Positions 33,061 to 44,905 of a stretch of 64,000 nt of DNA are shown in pieces. A program made the translations under genes and the position numbers. The number at the start of each line of letters is the position of its first letter. Within the stretch, counting starts at the first letter, position 1. The stretch is from Semisulcospira habei (taxonomy: Eukaryota; Mollusca; Gastropoda; Semisulcospiridae). The notes beneath the pieces are model-generated. The model searched no databases and was not told the origin of the DNA. It worked only from the letters and a program-made list of their open reading frames with translations. The DNA is taken from NCBI GenBank assembly GCA_036245525.1, contig BTPG01000003.1, positions 162,353,260 through 162,417,259 on the forward strand, read 5' to 3'.

Positions 33061-33360
33061 TTTCTCTTAAACAATGACGTAGTCCTCAAGAAACACATCC
33101 GCCAAGTCTGGCTATTTTGACCTTAAGTTAAAACTTTATCACTTATTAGTTCGAGACGCCGTTACCGTATCTGTGCCACAAAGACACAGATTCAGATGAT
33201 GTCCTGTTGCTGTAGCAGCCCATACAAATCTACCTCTATAGTAAATAGAAGGAGTGGTGGCTTACAAACTAAAGAGACTGAAACGAAGTGTATCTAGCAG
33301 AGAGATTTATTACTGATCCCACACAAGCAGGAAACGACAGAAACCTGGTTAATTGGTCGT
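33061..33360. other. No gene seen
   Basis: An eroded TTAA-C pair (ACACAGATTCAG to CAAATCTACCTC) lies at about 33184-33240. Nothing else. Confidence 0.4.
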
Positions 33361-33440
33361 TTAACTCATTCGCGGCCAGCCGAATCCGGATGCGCGGCGT
33401 ATGCCGCGCATCCGGATGCGGCTTGCCGCGAATGAGTTAA
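33361..33440. mobile_element. TTAA-A element, GCGGCCAGCC subtype
   Basis: 80 bp, TTAA at both ends, near-perfect arms (one A for C at CCGAATCC, one T for G at GGCTTGCC). Confidence 0.95.
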
Positions 33441-33947
33441 TGTAGCAGAACAGTTATATTGCTGTCTCCAATACAATTTGGCAACAAACAAAAAAAACAA
33501 ACAAAAAAAAAAAAATGCCAAGCTGGCCACTGGAAACACTTAGATGATATAATCATTTTGTCAATAGCCACACCGTGCGTGACCATTGGGAGAAAAAAAC
33601 CTATTAAACCCCTTGCGCATGCCCGTGTCGGTGGCTGATTGCAGAAGGCGGTTAATCTCCTGTGCTGTCTCGGATGCAAGATATCTGGCGTGTGTATGTC
33701 TATGATTTACTTGCCATGCACCATTTAACCCCATAATACCAAATAAAATCGTATCACACGAAGCAGCAATATGTCTTCAGAAACACCCAGTAAATCCAGA
33801 TGTTTTTGGTCTGTAGTACATGTCAGTGTTTAGATCCTACCGCACTGGCGTTTTGACCCTACGCAAATAACGGAAAACAACATGCAGGGAAAAAATAAAA
33901 TGCAGATTATACCCCATGACTTTTGTGTTTTTGGCATAGACGCCTCT
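33441..33947. other. No gene seen
   Basis: Poly-A-rich patch at 33488-33514. No recognised element. Confidence 0.4.
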
Positions 33948-34086
33948 GCCCTGTAAGGCAAAAGTCAGCAAGTCCATATTTGGTGAAAAGTGCGATTTTC
34001 TTCGTAATACAATGAAAATCTTGCTTTTCACAAACATGGGCTTACCATCTTTTAATTAACCTTCTCTTCACAGGGCAGACCTTCTC
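33948..34086. mobile_element. Pal-E element
   Basis: CTCTGCCCTGTAAGGCAAAAG at the left, CACAGGGCAGACC at the right. AGCAAGTCCATATTTGGTGA and CACAAACATGGGCTTACC form the outer hairpin around GTAATACAATGAAAATC. Confidence 0.8.
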
Positions 34087-34178
34087 TACTGGGCACCTGG
34101 TATCGATGATGATTGCTGTTTGACATAGTTTGAAGATCAACTGGATTCCTCTGCCGTGTCACCATTTAATATTTTTCA

Positions 34179-34223
<45 letters not shown>

Positions 34224-34644
34224 ACAAAAGCTCGATGCAGACAGGAATAGGTGGACGCAACTGGAAATGGCACAGGCTGCGGTACGATTTATTTTCTTAG
34301 TAATCCACTCAGCAGAACTCAGTTTGCATTTAAAATCCGTTCGCTCAATATATCATGTACCAATATTTAAGTCGCGAAGACCAGATCGACCAAGCGCTCT
34401 ATTAGCCTTTTTCTTAAGTCTACTGAACTGTCACGATAGATCGAATTTGTCACGCGTCAAATGAAAAACTGAAACGATTGTACGAATCTTTTATAACTGA
34501 CGCTGGAAGTGAACGCGGCAGAGTACATGTGTGATAATGGGGGAGAAGTAGAGGCGGTGGTAGCCGCAGAACTGGCTGCTCGTGACAGGTCTAGATATAG
34601 TGTCTGCCAATTTCCCGTTCCAAAAACACCTCCTGACTCCACCA
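34087..34644. other. No gene seen; poly-T tract
   Basis: Poly-T of about 38 at 34181-34219. The downstream 102-codon frame starts before the T run and has no domain. Confidence 0.5.
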
Positions 34645-34746
34645 TGCCTTTCACCGGCACGGCAAGAGGCGTGGATTCTCATGAGCCCCTGCGGTCGGAG
34701 GGGCTCATGAGAATCGACGCCTCTTGCTGACATAGAAAGGCACCAC
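34645..34746. mobile_element. TTAA-C hairpin, well preserved
   Basis: The core at 34662-34727 reads GCAAGAGGCGTGGATTCTC to GAATCGACGCCTCTTGC, with matched GGCGT/ACGCC variation. GCCTTTC on the left and GAAAGGC on the right extend the pairing outward. Confidence 0.9.
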
Positions 34747-35326
34747 TTGCATCTTAAGACTGAAGGGGAAATGGGATTTGGAGAGCACAGGTGCGCGGAC
34801 TGAACACCTCCTGGCCTCCACGCTAACAACCGATCTCTAGTTTATGGAGCTACTTTGTTCCGTGGGTTGTTACACAGAATCGAGCTTGAGCTTTGATACT
34901 GACAGGTGAATGATCTCTCTCTCTCTCTCTGTATGCGTGCGTGTGTGCGTGCGTGCGTGCGTGCGTGCGTGAGCGCCCCCCCCCCCCCTCCCGCGGCAGA
35001 GACATACTCAGCACGATAGAAACATACTTGGGTCCCTTTATGTTCGTAAGAAATTCAATTCAATTCAAACAAATACACTCCCATTTACTGGCAATAAATG
35101 TCAATTCCTTACAAGACTTGTAGTTAAGACTAAATCGAAAATGGACTTGATGCACTAAATTAGTCATTCACGTATTTCGTTGCTGACAACACGGTTTCTT
35201 GCAATCAGAGTGAAGTGAAATTCTGCGGTATATCTATCTAAAGTGCACACAACTAAATTGTACGTAATGGTTTTCGTTCAAATCTGAGTTGAACAGAAGA
35301 AAACAGTTCATGTTGTCCGTAACACG
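34747..35326. other. No gene seen
   Basis: CT run at 34914-34931, GTGCGTGC-rich tract to 34972, C run at 34976-34988. An (AATTC)-type repeat at about 35051-35070 may be a retroposon tail. Confidence 0.45.
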
Positions 35327-35762
35327 TTAACCCCTTCACTGTCGAGAAAAAATAAACAAGATCCAAATGCAAGAGATCGACATTGATCCTTATGAGCTCC
35401 CGCAGTAGCGGGGGTCATGAGGATATATGCTTCTTAGTAATACCACTTTGTATTCATGTTCCTTATACGGCTAGGACTCTGTGGCGCTGATTTAACCCTT
35501 ATCATTCGGAATACACCAGTGTGTAAAATAAGTGTGACTAAAATAGTTCAAGGGTAGTGCCAGAATAGCTTGGCGCCTCTAGGCGCCAAGCTATTCTGGC
35601 ACCACCCTTGAACTAAAGCCATTGGTCTATATCCTTATCTGTAAGTACTATAATGTAGCTTGCATATGGCAGTGTACAAATTTGAAGCTTTTAGACTCAG
35701 TATGATATGGGTTAACAAGATGCCAGAAACACAACCTGCGACCGATGCCAGGGAAAGTTTAA
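35327..35762. mobile_element. TTAA-C element interrupted by another TTAA element
   Basis: The left end is TTAACCCCTTCACTGTCGAG, followed by a C hairpin (ATCCTTATGAGCTCC to GGTCATGAGGATATATGC). The body reaches GGCGCTGAT at 35491, is broken by 35492-35715, then resumes CAAGATGCCAGAAACACAAC and ends CCAGGGAAAGTTTAA. The 59.1-59.27 kb relative is continuous across the same place (GGCATTGAATCAATATAG...), so this is a clean nested insertion with TTAA duplicated. The right TTAA is shared with the next TTAA-A element. Confidence 0.82.
35492..35715. mobile_element. TTAA element carrying a TTAA-B hairpin, copy 2
   Basis: 224 bp from TTAACCCTTATCATTCGG to TATGATATGGGTTAA, with TTAA duplicated on both sides. 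The B hairpin at 35546-35614 has one mismatch (GGGTAGTGCC against GGCACCACCC). It is the best reference for the 2.5 kb and 52.6 kb relatives. Confidence 0.9.
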
Positions 35763-35838
35763 CTCATTCGCGGCCAGCCGCATCCGGATGCGCGGCATAA
35801 GCCGGGCATCCGGATGCGGCTGGCCGCGAATGAGTTAA
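35759..35838. mobile_element. TTAA-A element, GCGGCCAGCC subtype
   Basis: 80 bp, TTAA both ends, one mismatch in the centre (GCCGGGCATCC). Begins on the TTAA that ends the interrupted TTAA-C element. Confidence 0.95.
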
Positions 35839-36773
35839 TGGATGTGTGCAATCAAATATCATGGGCAAGCAGTGGCCTGGTCGCGACTGACCGTCGCCTG
35901 ATTCAGCGACTACCGATACCTGGAACATGTGCACAAGATCATTGACATCAGCAGAAGAAGTACTATCCTATACGTACGCCGCCACTTGCAAATTGTACAC
36001 TCTGTCTGCTAATACTCCCTCAACCCCCCTCAAGCCCGTGGGATCACCGAACTAATGACTAGATCGATACAGCGAGGCCTGAGGAGGAAAAAGGCTGATT
36101 GGGCAGGGTTTTGAGGGATGGGGTGGGCAGGGCGAGTGAGGGTGTTGAAGAATAAATTAGAGGAGGGAGGAGGGGGGAATGGGGGTAGTTGAAGTTGTAC
36201 TATGTAACGTCCCCTGTGGGGGCATCTGCGTTCCATAGCACAACTTACCCCCCCCCCCCCCCCTTCCACCATCAGCATTTACATTACCGCACAACCCAAG
36301 TACCGCCGTACATTATGCTTAACACAATAAAAAAAAAATAACACCCTTTGAAGCTCAGCTAGTGCTAATCTTGCTCCGCAAAAGGTATAGGTTCTCATTA
36401 GCCCATGCGAATACAGGGACTTAGGTGAATCTGTGCCTCTTGCAGACGGACGGTTCTGGAAGAAGGGGCTGAGCAAGAAAAGCGGGTCGGGGATTTAATA
36501 CCAATCTGATAGCAAGAGGTTGCACAGCTTCATTTGATGAGCGACCTGATCCTACTCAGATTCACAGTCCCCCAGTGAATCCTCCCCCATCCCCCACATC
36601 GTGCAAGAGACACAGATTCCCATAAGCCCTTAGCAGCTACTCTGGACATCAATGCAAGCAACCGCTTACCTTCCACTGGCAATATTACTCAGATTTTCAG
36701 AAAGCCTCCAGCCCGGCGCACGTATTTCCCAAATTTTGGTGGCGTCATCTAACGACTATGCACCTGTTGCATG
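35839..36773. other. No gene seen; two TTAA-C relics
   Basis: 36377-36444 (GCAAAAGGTATAGGTTCTC to AATCTGTGCCTCTTGC) and 36600-36642 (left arm only). G-rich and C-rich patches at 36100-36270. The short open frames have no recognisable content. Confidence 0.5.
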
Positions 36774-36912
36774 AGATGGATCGACCATGATAATTCAAGG
36801 ACAGTGCCAGATTAGTTTGACGCCGACAGGCGCCAAGCTAATCTGGCACTACCCTTGAATTATCATGGTCGACACATCTCCTGCTGTAGTGCGTCAGGGC
36901 TGAATGGGTTAC
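36774..36912. mobile_element. TTAA-B element, GATTAG/CTAATC variant
   Basis: GAGATGGATCGACCATGAT pairs with ATCATGGTCGACACATCTC, and GTGCCAGATTAG with CTAATCTGGCAC. The right end runs CTGTAGTGCGTCAGGGCTGA and ATGGGTTAC. The left end is probably near 36700. Confidence 0.88.
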
Positions 36913-36986
36913 GGTCTTAATCTTTAAAAAAATAAAGTTTCAGTTCAGCTCAGTTCCGTCGAGCCCCACAGGTGTTCCCGTTTCAC

Positions 36987-37056
36987 GTGCAAGAGACATA
37001 AATTCACATGCGCCCGTGCAGGAGCAGAAGCTCGTGATAAATTACGCCTATTGCAA
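36987..37056. mobile_element. TTAA-C hairpin, eroded
   Basis: GCAAGAGACATAAATTCACA to TAAATTACGCCTATTGC, with partial pairing. Confidence 0.65.
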
Positions 37057-37128
37057 AAAAAGATTGGATTTAGTTGTTTTCCTCGCAGGATCACGACACA
37101 GATGGACAGAAATGATCTTGTAACCTCA

Positions 37129-37207
37129 TTAACTCATTCGAGACGTGCCGCCTCCAGATACGCGTATAAGCCGCGTATCCGGAGGCGGCACGTCTCGAAT
37201 GAGTTAA
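37129..37207. mobile_element. TTAA-A element, GAGACGTGCC subtype
   Basis: 79 bp, TTAA both ends. CGCCTCCAGATACGCG and CGCGTATCCGGAGGCG, one mismatch. Confidence 0.95.
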
Positions 37208-38073
37208 AGAGACGAATTAGTCACTACCCTTGAACAATCATTATCAATCCATCTGCCGAGGCTGGCGCTGAGTTACAAACAGCTTTCATCTGTTTTCTGG
37301 ATCCTCACAAGTACGTGCCAGTTACTTGTCCGAAAATTGGAAAGTTGTGAAACCCCGCAGAGTCTTAGCACTCACTTCACTCCGCGATTAACATCTAAAA
37401 TACTTGCGTTTTGTTTCAGTCGCCTAAAAACACACTTTGCGCGCCTTAAAATGGTATGGCTTCGTTGACTAAAACTTGTATGGAAGTCCTCCTTATTCCA
37501 TGCAACGCAGTCAATGACAGCGAAATCCGGGGAAACTAAACTCATGTGAGACATGCAGCATCAGGTAAACCGACATTAAATCGCGTTGCCGAATGCAGCG
37601 CACCAAGCATGTAAAATCCAATATTATATAATAGCAAACATAATACGAAAGAAACATAACTTGACATTAACAACCCCCTCCCTTCCCAGTACCGGTGGAC
37701 GTGTAATGTATGCACACAGGATTAAACGACAATATAAGCAGACACAAGAGGGGTAAAAAAAAAAAAAAAAAAAAAACAAGCAGACACATGCCCCCCCCCC
37801 CCCTTCTCCCCCCCCCCCACCCCTGTGTCTTAGGGCTTTACCACACAAAAATGTGGGTCCAACCAGCTTTGCTGACTAGGAAGAAACTGTCAGTCTTGCC
37901 ACATTGTGATGCCTTGACGGAATGAAAGGTGCACGGCCTCGATCATCGATTGCGAAGTTAGTTACAGAGACTTTTTAATTTCTTGCGCCACAGGGGACAT
38001 CAGTTGTTGTACGGCAACACAATTTCGGGCACTGCTGGAGATTTCAGCTAATTATGCGTTGGTGAATGCACAG
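37208..38073. other. No gene seen
   Basis: Poly-A (37757-37778) and poly-C (about 37792-37820) tracts create false frames. A TTAA-B right-arm phrase (CACTACCCTTGAACAATC) lies at 37220. No other element. Confidence 0.45.
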
Positions 38074-38172
38074 AAAGCAAACCGTCATTGGACCTACGTC
38101 GGCCGCAATTGGCCCGCGCACATCTGTGTGCGGGCCGACTGCGGCCTATGTCGGCCCGATGACCGTTTGCGT
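38074..38172. mobile_element. Pal-F palindrome
   Basis: GCAAACCGTCATTGGACCTA outer arm, CGTCGGCCGCAATTGGCCCG core, and a GGCCCGATGACCGTTTGCG end. TGCGCGGG centre largely intact. Confidence 0.85.
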
Positions 38173-38349
38173 TCTGTCTGCTTAAACACATTAGTGGTGT
38201 CGATGATGACGGTGCTGTGTGTGTAGGTATGGGTATGTGTGTGGGCGGGTGTGTGCGTGCGTGCGTGAATGTTGAGCGTGTGCTTGCGTGTGAGATACAG
38301 AGAAGTGGTGTCGGCATGTAAGACAAACTTTCAAATTCACAACACGTAA

Positions 38350-39720
38350 CGGTTGTTGTAATTCAATGTCCTAGGAAACAGCAGGATTGTTTTGGCAAGC
38401 CCTGCTGAACGCGTGACATGCCCATACCACTTCAGTTTGCGTTTTCTCACAATGGCTAATAAGTCTTCATAGGGCCCGATGGCTTGCCTGATTCTGCTTC
38501 CCACTTCCTCGTTTGTGATGTGATCTCTGTATGAGATGCCAAGCAGCCTTCGAAAACATCTCATTTCAGTGGCTTGTATCCTCCTTTCAAGGTCTGCTGT
38601 GAGGGTCGATGACTCGCAGGCATACAAGAACACTGAGATGACTAAGGGGCGCATCAGTCTGATCTTGGAGCAGAGTGTGATGTTTCTGTCCTTCCATATG
38701 GTCTTCAATCTTGTCAGTGCTGTTGTTGTCTGCGCAATCCTGGACAGTATTTCTGGTTTTGATCCCTCATCTGTCACAATGGCTCCTAAGTATTTGAATT
38801 TCTTAACTGTTTCCAGTTTTTGGCCTCCAACCATGATTTCAGTGCCAATGTCACTGGCGTTATTGGTCATCAGTCTTCTCTGCACTGATTTCCATCCCAT
38901 ATGCAATGGCTGTACTATCCAGCTTTTCCACCAGCTGAGCTAGCTCCTTCTCTGTTCCTGCAAGGCCATCAATGTCGTCCGCAAAGCGCAAGTTCGTGAT
39001 TGTTCTGCCTCCAATACTGACAGTTCCTTCATGATCTTTCAGAGCGTCCGTCATGATTCTTTCCAGGAAGATGTTGAAAAGAGTAGGTGAGAGCAAGCAG
39101 CCTTGTCTGACTCCAACTGTAGTCCTAAACCAGTTTCCTATTTTGCCGTTGAAGCAGACTGAGCTAGTGGCCTTGTTGTAAAGGTTTGCTATGACTTTGA
39201 TCAGGTTGGCATTGATGTTGTATAGCTTCATGGTGGACCAAAGGGCTGCATGCCACACCCTGTCAAACGCTTTCTTAAAATCCATAAAGACATGATAGAG
39301 GTCCTGCTGGTGTTGGAGGTATCTCTCACATAGAACTCTCAGGTTGAAGATCTGTTCAGTTGTGCTGCGCCCTGGTCTGAAGCCTGCCTGTTCCTCAGCT
39401 ATGATTTCCTCTGCCTGTGGCTTCAGCCTGTTCAGTAGGATCTTTAACATGACTTTGCTTGGGTGGGATATAAGACTGATCGTGCGATAGTTCTGGCATT
39501 GATGCAAGTTGCCTTTTTTTGGGGAGAGTTATTATAAGTGATTGGGTCCATGGTGTGGGCCAATCCCCTGACTGCCAGATCTTATTGCAGATTGTTAGTA
39601 AGGCGCTTATCGTGTCTTCTCCCCCTTCTTGGACTAGCTCTGCAGGGATGTTGTCTGCTCCTGCTGCCTTCCATTTTTTCAGCGACTTCACTTCAGCCTC
39701 TACTTACGGTCGGCAAGACT
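38350..39720 (-). pseudogene. RTE-like reverse transcriptase fragment, frameshifted
   Basis: Three consecutive minus frames make one truncated polymerase. 39691 to about 39520: KWKAAGADNIPAEL and the region before RT motif 1. 39507 to 38862: NYRTISLISHPSKV, AGFRPGRSTTEQIF, FMDFKKAFDRVWH, GVRQGCLLSPTLF and the catalytic FADDIDGLAG. 38906 to 38350: KFKYLGAIVTDEG, VISVFLYACESSTL and KLKWYGHVTR, the post-RT region typical of RTE-type elements. One extra A in an A-run near 39512 and a small deletion near 38875 cause the two frame changes. The endonuclease is absent (5' truncation, usual for target-primed insertion). The protein breaks off after GLAKTI, so the 3' end is also lost. It cannot encode an active enzyme. 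Confidence 0.92.
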
Positions 39721-39948
39721 ACGGGATATAGATAGATAGATAGGAAACAGCGCAGATACCACATGCGCAGCCTCGAACAAAAACAAAAACACGTCCAAAT
39801 TGGAAAAAAAAACAATTGTTTTTACTTCATAGCATTGCGGATTACCCCAAGCAACAACGTTACTTAGAAGCATGCTTAGCATTTATGTCACATTTTACAC
39901 TTGCCGGTACTTACTTAACTAATGAAAGCAACAACAACAAAAAAGAAC

Positions 39949-40130
<182 letters not shown>

Positions 40131-40235
40131 ACTACACGCTCTCATACCATGAGTAGAGGATCTCCGTAAATCAAAAGCAGAGCGCTAAATGTAAAAAGCG
40201 CACGGCATGCGTGACGCAAACAACGGATAAAACGC

Positions 40236-40839
40236 CCGGACCAACATGTCCTCACAAACCAGATAGGTGAGGCTAGCGCTGGTAGAATTGTACACATACT
40301 AAGGGGAATTACTCAGCGTTGGACATACAAACAGTTAGATCTCCTGCCCCCCTCCTATCAGGCACCCAATCGCCAGCCCACAGAAAAATACGCAGGTATA
40401 GAACCAGACGATCATATACTGTTTGTCTGTCCAGTGCCGAGTAATTCCTCTTGGTATGTGTACAATTCTACCAGCGCTAGCCTCACCTATCTGATTTGTG
40501 AGTATTCTATAACTCGAGGCAAAACTTGTATCGTTACATTGTTGTGTATTGTCTTGTGCATCTACTGTGGGAATTCAGGGTATTTACCCGACCACATTTT
40601 TAGTGCACCTTCTTGTTTGTGTATGTATGTTTCTCCTGCCTACTTTCTAAGTTCCAGAAAAAGACACGGGTTTTAGGCTAGACCTTTTACATCCTTTTCA
40701 GGTTCTCTTCTGGTTCTATACTTGCGTATTTTTCTGTGGGCTGGCAATTGGGTACCTGATAGGAGGGGGCAGGGGATCTAACTGTTTGTCTGTCCAGCGC
40801 TGAGTAATTCCCCTTGGTATGTGTACCGGACCAACATGT
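40236..40839. mobile_element. Insertion with 14-bp target duplication and inverted halves
   Basis: CCGGACCAACATGT occurs exactly at 40236-40249 and 40826-40839 and bounds a 576-bp insertion. Inside, 40320-40412 is the inverted copy of about 40698-40790 (TTTTTCTGTGGGCTGGC, GGTACCTGATAGGAGGG-like). 40250-40320 is the inverted copy of 40432-40503 (GTACAATTCTACCAGCGC). A GAGTAATTCC.CTTGGTATGT phrase occurs three times. The unmatched middle (40504-40690) has a plus frame without a recognised domain. Direct flanks plus an inverted 5' part are what twin priming of a retroposon produces; a long-TIR DNA element is the alternative. Confidence 0.7.
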
Positions 40840-41057
40840 GCTATCAAGATGCCCGTCCTGGCCCCCTACCCACTGCTGTCGCCAAAACACACGTAAACCT
40901 GACCTGCCGATTCCCGAACAAACTCTATTAGCCATCGCACATTATCATGTCAACTTACATAACATCGCCAACATCGAATAAACTGAACATAAACTACAAA
41001 CTATCAAAATTAAGTCAAAAGTATTGATTATCCATCTGTTAACTTCCTCTTAAAATT

Positions 41058-41059
<2 letters not shown>
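40840..41059. other. No gene seen
   Basis: Continuation of the sequence interrupted by the 40.25 kb insertion. No feature recognised. Confidence 0.35.
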
Positions 41060-41105
<46 letters not shown>

Positions 41106-41128
41106 GCGCGCGCGCACACACACACACA
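41060..41128. repeat. (CA)n/(GC)n microsatellite
   Basis: (CA)n to 41102, CGCGCGCGCGC, then a short (CA)n. Confidence 0.97.
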
Positions 41129-41194
41129 TTAATGAATAGTCAAAACGCTAAGCGCGCTTTGTTAATTATCTCCCTCGATTCGCCACGCTGATCG

Positions 41195-41345
<151 letters not shown>

Positions 41346-41585
41346 GAAACTTTATTTATCAACGGTAAAAAGTTTTGACAGAAACAAATCGTCATTTCAC
41401 AAACTTGCCGTTGCTAACATCTACAACATAAAATAGATTAAAGAAAATAATAATAATAATAAAGACATTATATTTACACACATTATTTCATGCACCAATA
41501 ATTTTTTTTTAAAGAAACAAAATAATAATAAAATTTAAAAAAATATATACAGAAAATAACAGTAATACTCAACATTCATCTTATA

Positions 41586-41652
<67 letters not shown>

Positions 41653-41842
41653 ATACATAAATGCATGTGGTACATGAAAATATTAACCATCAGGGTTTGT
41701 TTAAATAAATGCCAAGTTATGTTATGCTTGGCTCATCAGGTAATCAAAAAGTTTTGTTTCAAAGACTCCAAGCGGGGCTATAGTCTTCAAATGTGCAGGA
41801 ATAGTGTTCCATACAAACGGTCCAGAAAATGATAAACTAGTT

Positions 41843-43660
41843 TTAGAGTTCAATTCTAGGCAGAGTATTGTTCCTTGAGGTCCGTTCGCGTTCTTGCTGC
41901 GGCATAAATTTGGTGGTTAGATACTGCGGTGTCATGTTATTTAGTATCTTGTGCATGAGGATGCATTTGTTGAAATTAAGTTGTTGACGCAGGCCGAGAA
42001 TGTTTAACCTGTTTATGTGAACATCACTACAACCGTCCCACACTGTGGAGACATAATCAACGTGAGACTTGATATGGGCATGAAAAAAACAGTTTACGAG
42101 TATGTGTATCCGTTACTTGTCTAAGCTGGGACAACAGGAAAATGTTTTTAGCAATGGTTTTACAGACTGTATTTATATGAGTCTCCCAACATAGTTGTTC
42201 GTCAGCGTGTATTCCCAAGAATTTACGCTCTATGACTTGTTCTATCGGTTTAGCGTTCAGTTGTACATGTAACGGCTGTGGCCGGCGTTGGTGTTTTTTT
42301 CGTGTAGTGATTAAAATACTCTTTGTTTTTTATGGATGAAGAACCATATGATTCACTCTGCACCAGTCGGAAACCTCCCTGCGCCTGACTACTTTGTAAG
42401 CTAAGGTTAATGTCAGCTGTTTTTTTTTTTTTTTAAACCCGAAACATGGAGGCTCGTATCGTCTACAAACAGGTTGCAGTTGACATCAGTGTTAGTAAAA
42501 TGCAAAGGCAAATCATTAATGAATATTATAATTAGAAGAGGTCCCAAGATCGACCCCTGGGGGACACCACAGTTAACTTGTCCTTGCTTAGAGTTTTTTC
42601 CATGGGTATATATACCTTTTGTTTTCTGTCTTTTAGGTATGATCTAAAGAATGCTATGGTGGTTTCACTTATATGGCATGCTGCTAGCTTCTTTAAGAAA
42701 ATGTGATGGTCGACAAGATCAAATGTTTTTTGTAGGTCTAAGAAAACAGCCAGCTGTCTACAATGTGTGTCAGTGCTGACTGACATGAGTGTTTCGGTCT
42801 AAAGCCGGACTGATAAATATTCATTAAATTGCCCTTTTCTAGAAAATCGAGGAGGTGTTTTTGAATGTGTTTTTGAAGGGGCTTTGACAGAGCCGACAAA
42901 AGTGAGATAGGACGGTAGTTATTGACAACTTCAAGATCTTTTGATTTAGGGATTGGAATTACCTTGGCCTCTTTGAAAATAGTTGGAAACGTGCTGTGTT
43001 TTATACAGAGGTTAAAGATATAAGTAAGTGCCTCTACCGTATGTGGTGACATTTTCAGAATTTTGTTTTCGATACCATCCATCCCGGTGGACTTTTTGTT
43101 CGGCATGCTAGAAATAAATTTGCTGACTTCGGCGAGGGTAATATCAGGAATGATGAATGTCTGCCGTACAATTTTTGCCTCACAGTATTTTTCCAGTACA
43201 CTAGGAACTTGGTACTCTGCGTTACTACTTGCAGGTGACTGAGCAAGTGTTTCAGCTGTCGATAGGAAGTGGTTATTTAATATATCACCTGGCAAATGGG
43301 ATGGAATTTCAGGGGCTGATTTACCCTTCGTTATAACGTTCACGGATTTCCAAACCGATGCTGTATCTTTTTTTGTCCCAAATCATTTCCTGGAAGAACA
43401 GGTTTTTTTTTTTTTTTTTATGCTCTCACTAGGTATTTAACACGATTTCGTTGTTTCTTATATTCATCAAACTGTTTTTCTTTCTTAAGTTTGTCTTTAA
43501 ATGACATGGCCTGTTTGATATCTACTGTTAACCAGGGTGGCAGGGTAGAGTGCTTAACTCGTTCTTCTCGTATTGGCGCATGCTTATTTAGGACCCCAAG
43601 GAACAGATCCATCCAGTACGACAGGGCACTGTCAGGAGAAGTGTAGTTATACACGTCACT
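41843..43660 (-). pseudogene. Reverse transcriptase region of the LINE
   Basis: 43654-43418 is the linker (PPWLTVDIKQA...). 43343-42738 covers the fingers: KSTGMDGIENKIL, VVNNYRPISLLSALSK, QSGFRPKHSCQSAL. 42786-42532 carries AVFLDLQKTFDLVDH. Past a frameshift near 42570 the reading continues GVPQGSILGPLL, INDLP and the catalytic box as FVDD in place of the usual YADD/FADD. An A-run near 42430 is a further lesion. The C-terminal part (about 42360-41843) contains HAHIKSHVDYVSTVWDGC and LNILGLRQQLNF. At least four frame breaks. It cannot be translated as one protein. Confidence 0.9.
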
Positions 43661-43725
43661 GAAAGGAGTATTGCTCAGATCCCGCAGAAAGTCGCCGTTA
43701 TTACATTTTTTTTTTTGAAAGAACG

Positions 43726-44515
43726 TTATATAATTGTTTTATGTCTCCTTTTGTTCTCTTTGCCTAGTTTCATGGAGACTGTGTAACATACTGGATTATG
43801 GTCGCTGACAGCTAAGGAGGAAACATGTACATTTGATATTTTATCATCATTTGGCACGTAAATATGATCAATCAGGGTTGAAGATGTAGATGTGGTTCTA
43901 GTGGGGGTTTTAACTAACTGTTCTAAACCGAATAGTGCTGTTGTTGACGCCCATGCAGCATGGGACCATTTAGATTTAGAAAGATCGATATTAAAATCGC
44001 CCAAAAGAACAACGTCAGCTTTATTTTGATTTACGCTATCCATCATTGTTACGAAGTCATCATACCAGTCCCAGTTGGCTGCGAGATTTCTATAAATAAA
44101 GCCAATGAGGACGGGGGGGTGATTTAGATGTTTTCACTTCTACCCACAAGCATTCCACTTGAAATGACTCTAAGTCTTGTCGCTGTTTGACGTTACCAAG
44201 TATTGAATTATGTATATATTAATATACTGCTAGTCCAGTGTGCTGAGGGATTGAGCCATCTCTGCGGAGTACTGAGAAGTTTGGGACAGAAATGGAGTTA
44301 TCCCTTATTGAACTTGTAAGCCTTGACTCGGACACACCAAAAATATGAAAATGTAAGGGCGTGTTTAGGAACACAGATAAATCGGGCACCTTGTTAACTA
44401 GATGGTATATGTTAAGATGGCCCATTCTCAGTTCGTCTGATCGTTTCGGAACAGTATTTAGATTACGATTTTGCATGTCGGTAACAACGCAAATGTAGCG
44501 AGAGATATAATACAA
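43726..44515 (-). pseudogene. APE-type endonuclease region of the LINE
   Basis: 44515-44219 encodes the start, LRMGHLNIYHLVNKVPDL and FGVSESRLT (the E of the active site in an SES context). 44046-43726 encodes VVLLGDFNIDLS, LIDHIYVP and SDHNPVCYTV, which contain the conserved GDFN and SDH motifs of apurinic-type nucleases. A stop near 44219 and a one-base change in a C run near 44110 separate the two parts. The enzyme would nick target DNA for priming; here it is inactive. Confidence 0.9.
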
Positions 44516-44534
44516 ATATGGTCACAAAAATAAC

Positions 44535-44537
<3 letters not shown>

Positions 44538-44621
<84 letters not shown>

Positions 44622-44625
44622 AGAA
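44538..44625. repeat. (GA)n microsatellite at the LINE 5' end
   Basis: About 38 GA units, then GAGCGAGCGAGAGAATGAG. Pairs with the GA tract at the LINE's other end. Confidence 0.97.
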
Positions 44626-44905
44626 TGAGCTCCACATGCCTAATATGATACATTGGGTATTGACCGGCAACCGACACATCAATCACGGGAACATTCCTTG
44701 AGATCATTTTCACGGATGAAGGACATCACAGTTTCGTCACGTACCCGTGTATTTAGGCAGGCTTACATAGGCGACACCTCCTGCACCTCCGTCTGGGAAC
44801 TTTGGCACCGGAATTAGCCAACAACTCAGGTCATTTACCCACGTTTTCCGCGGCAGCTTTTTACCATGTTTCTCTTCCGGTGCTGTTCGTTAGTGTATTT
44901 CGCTT

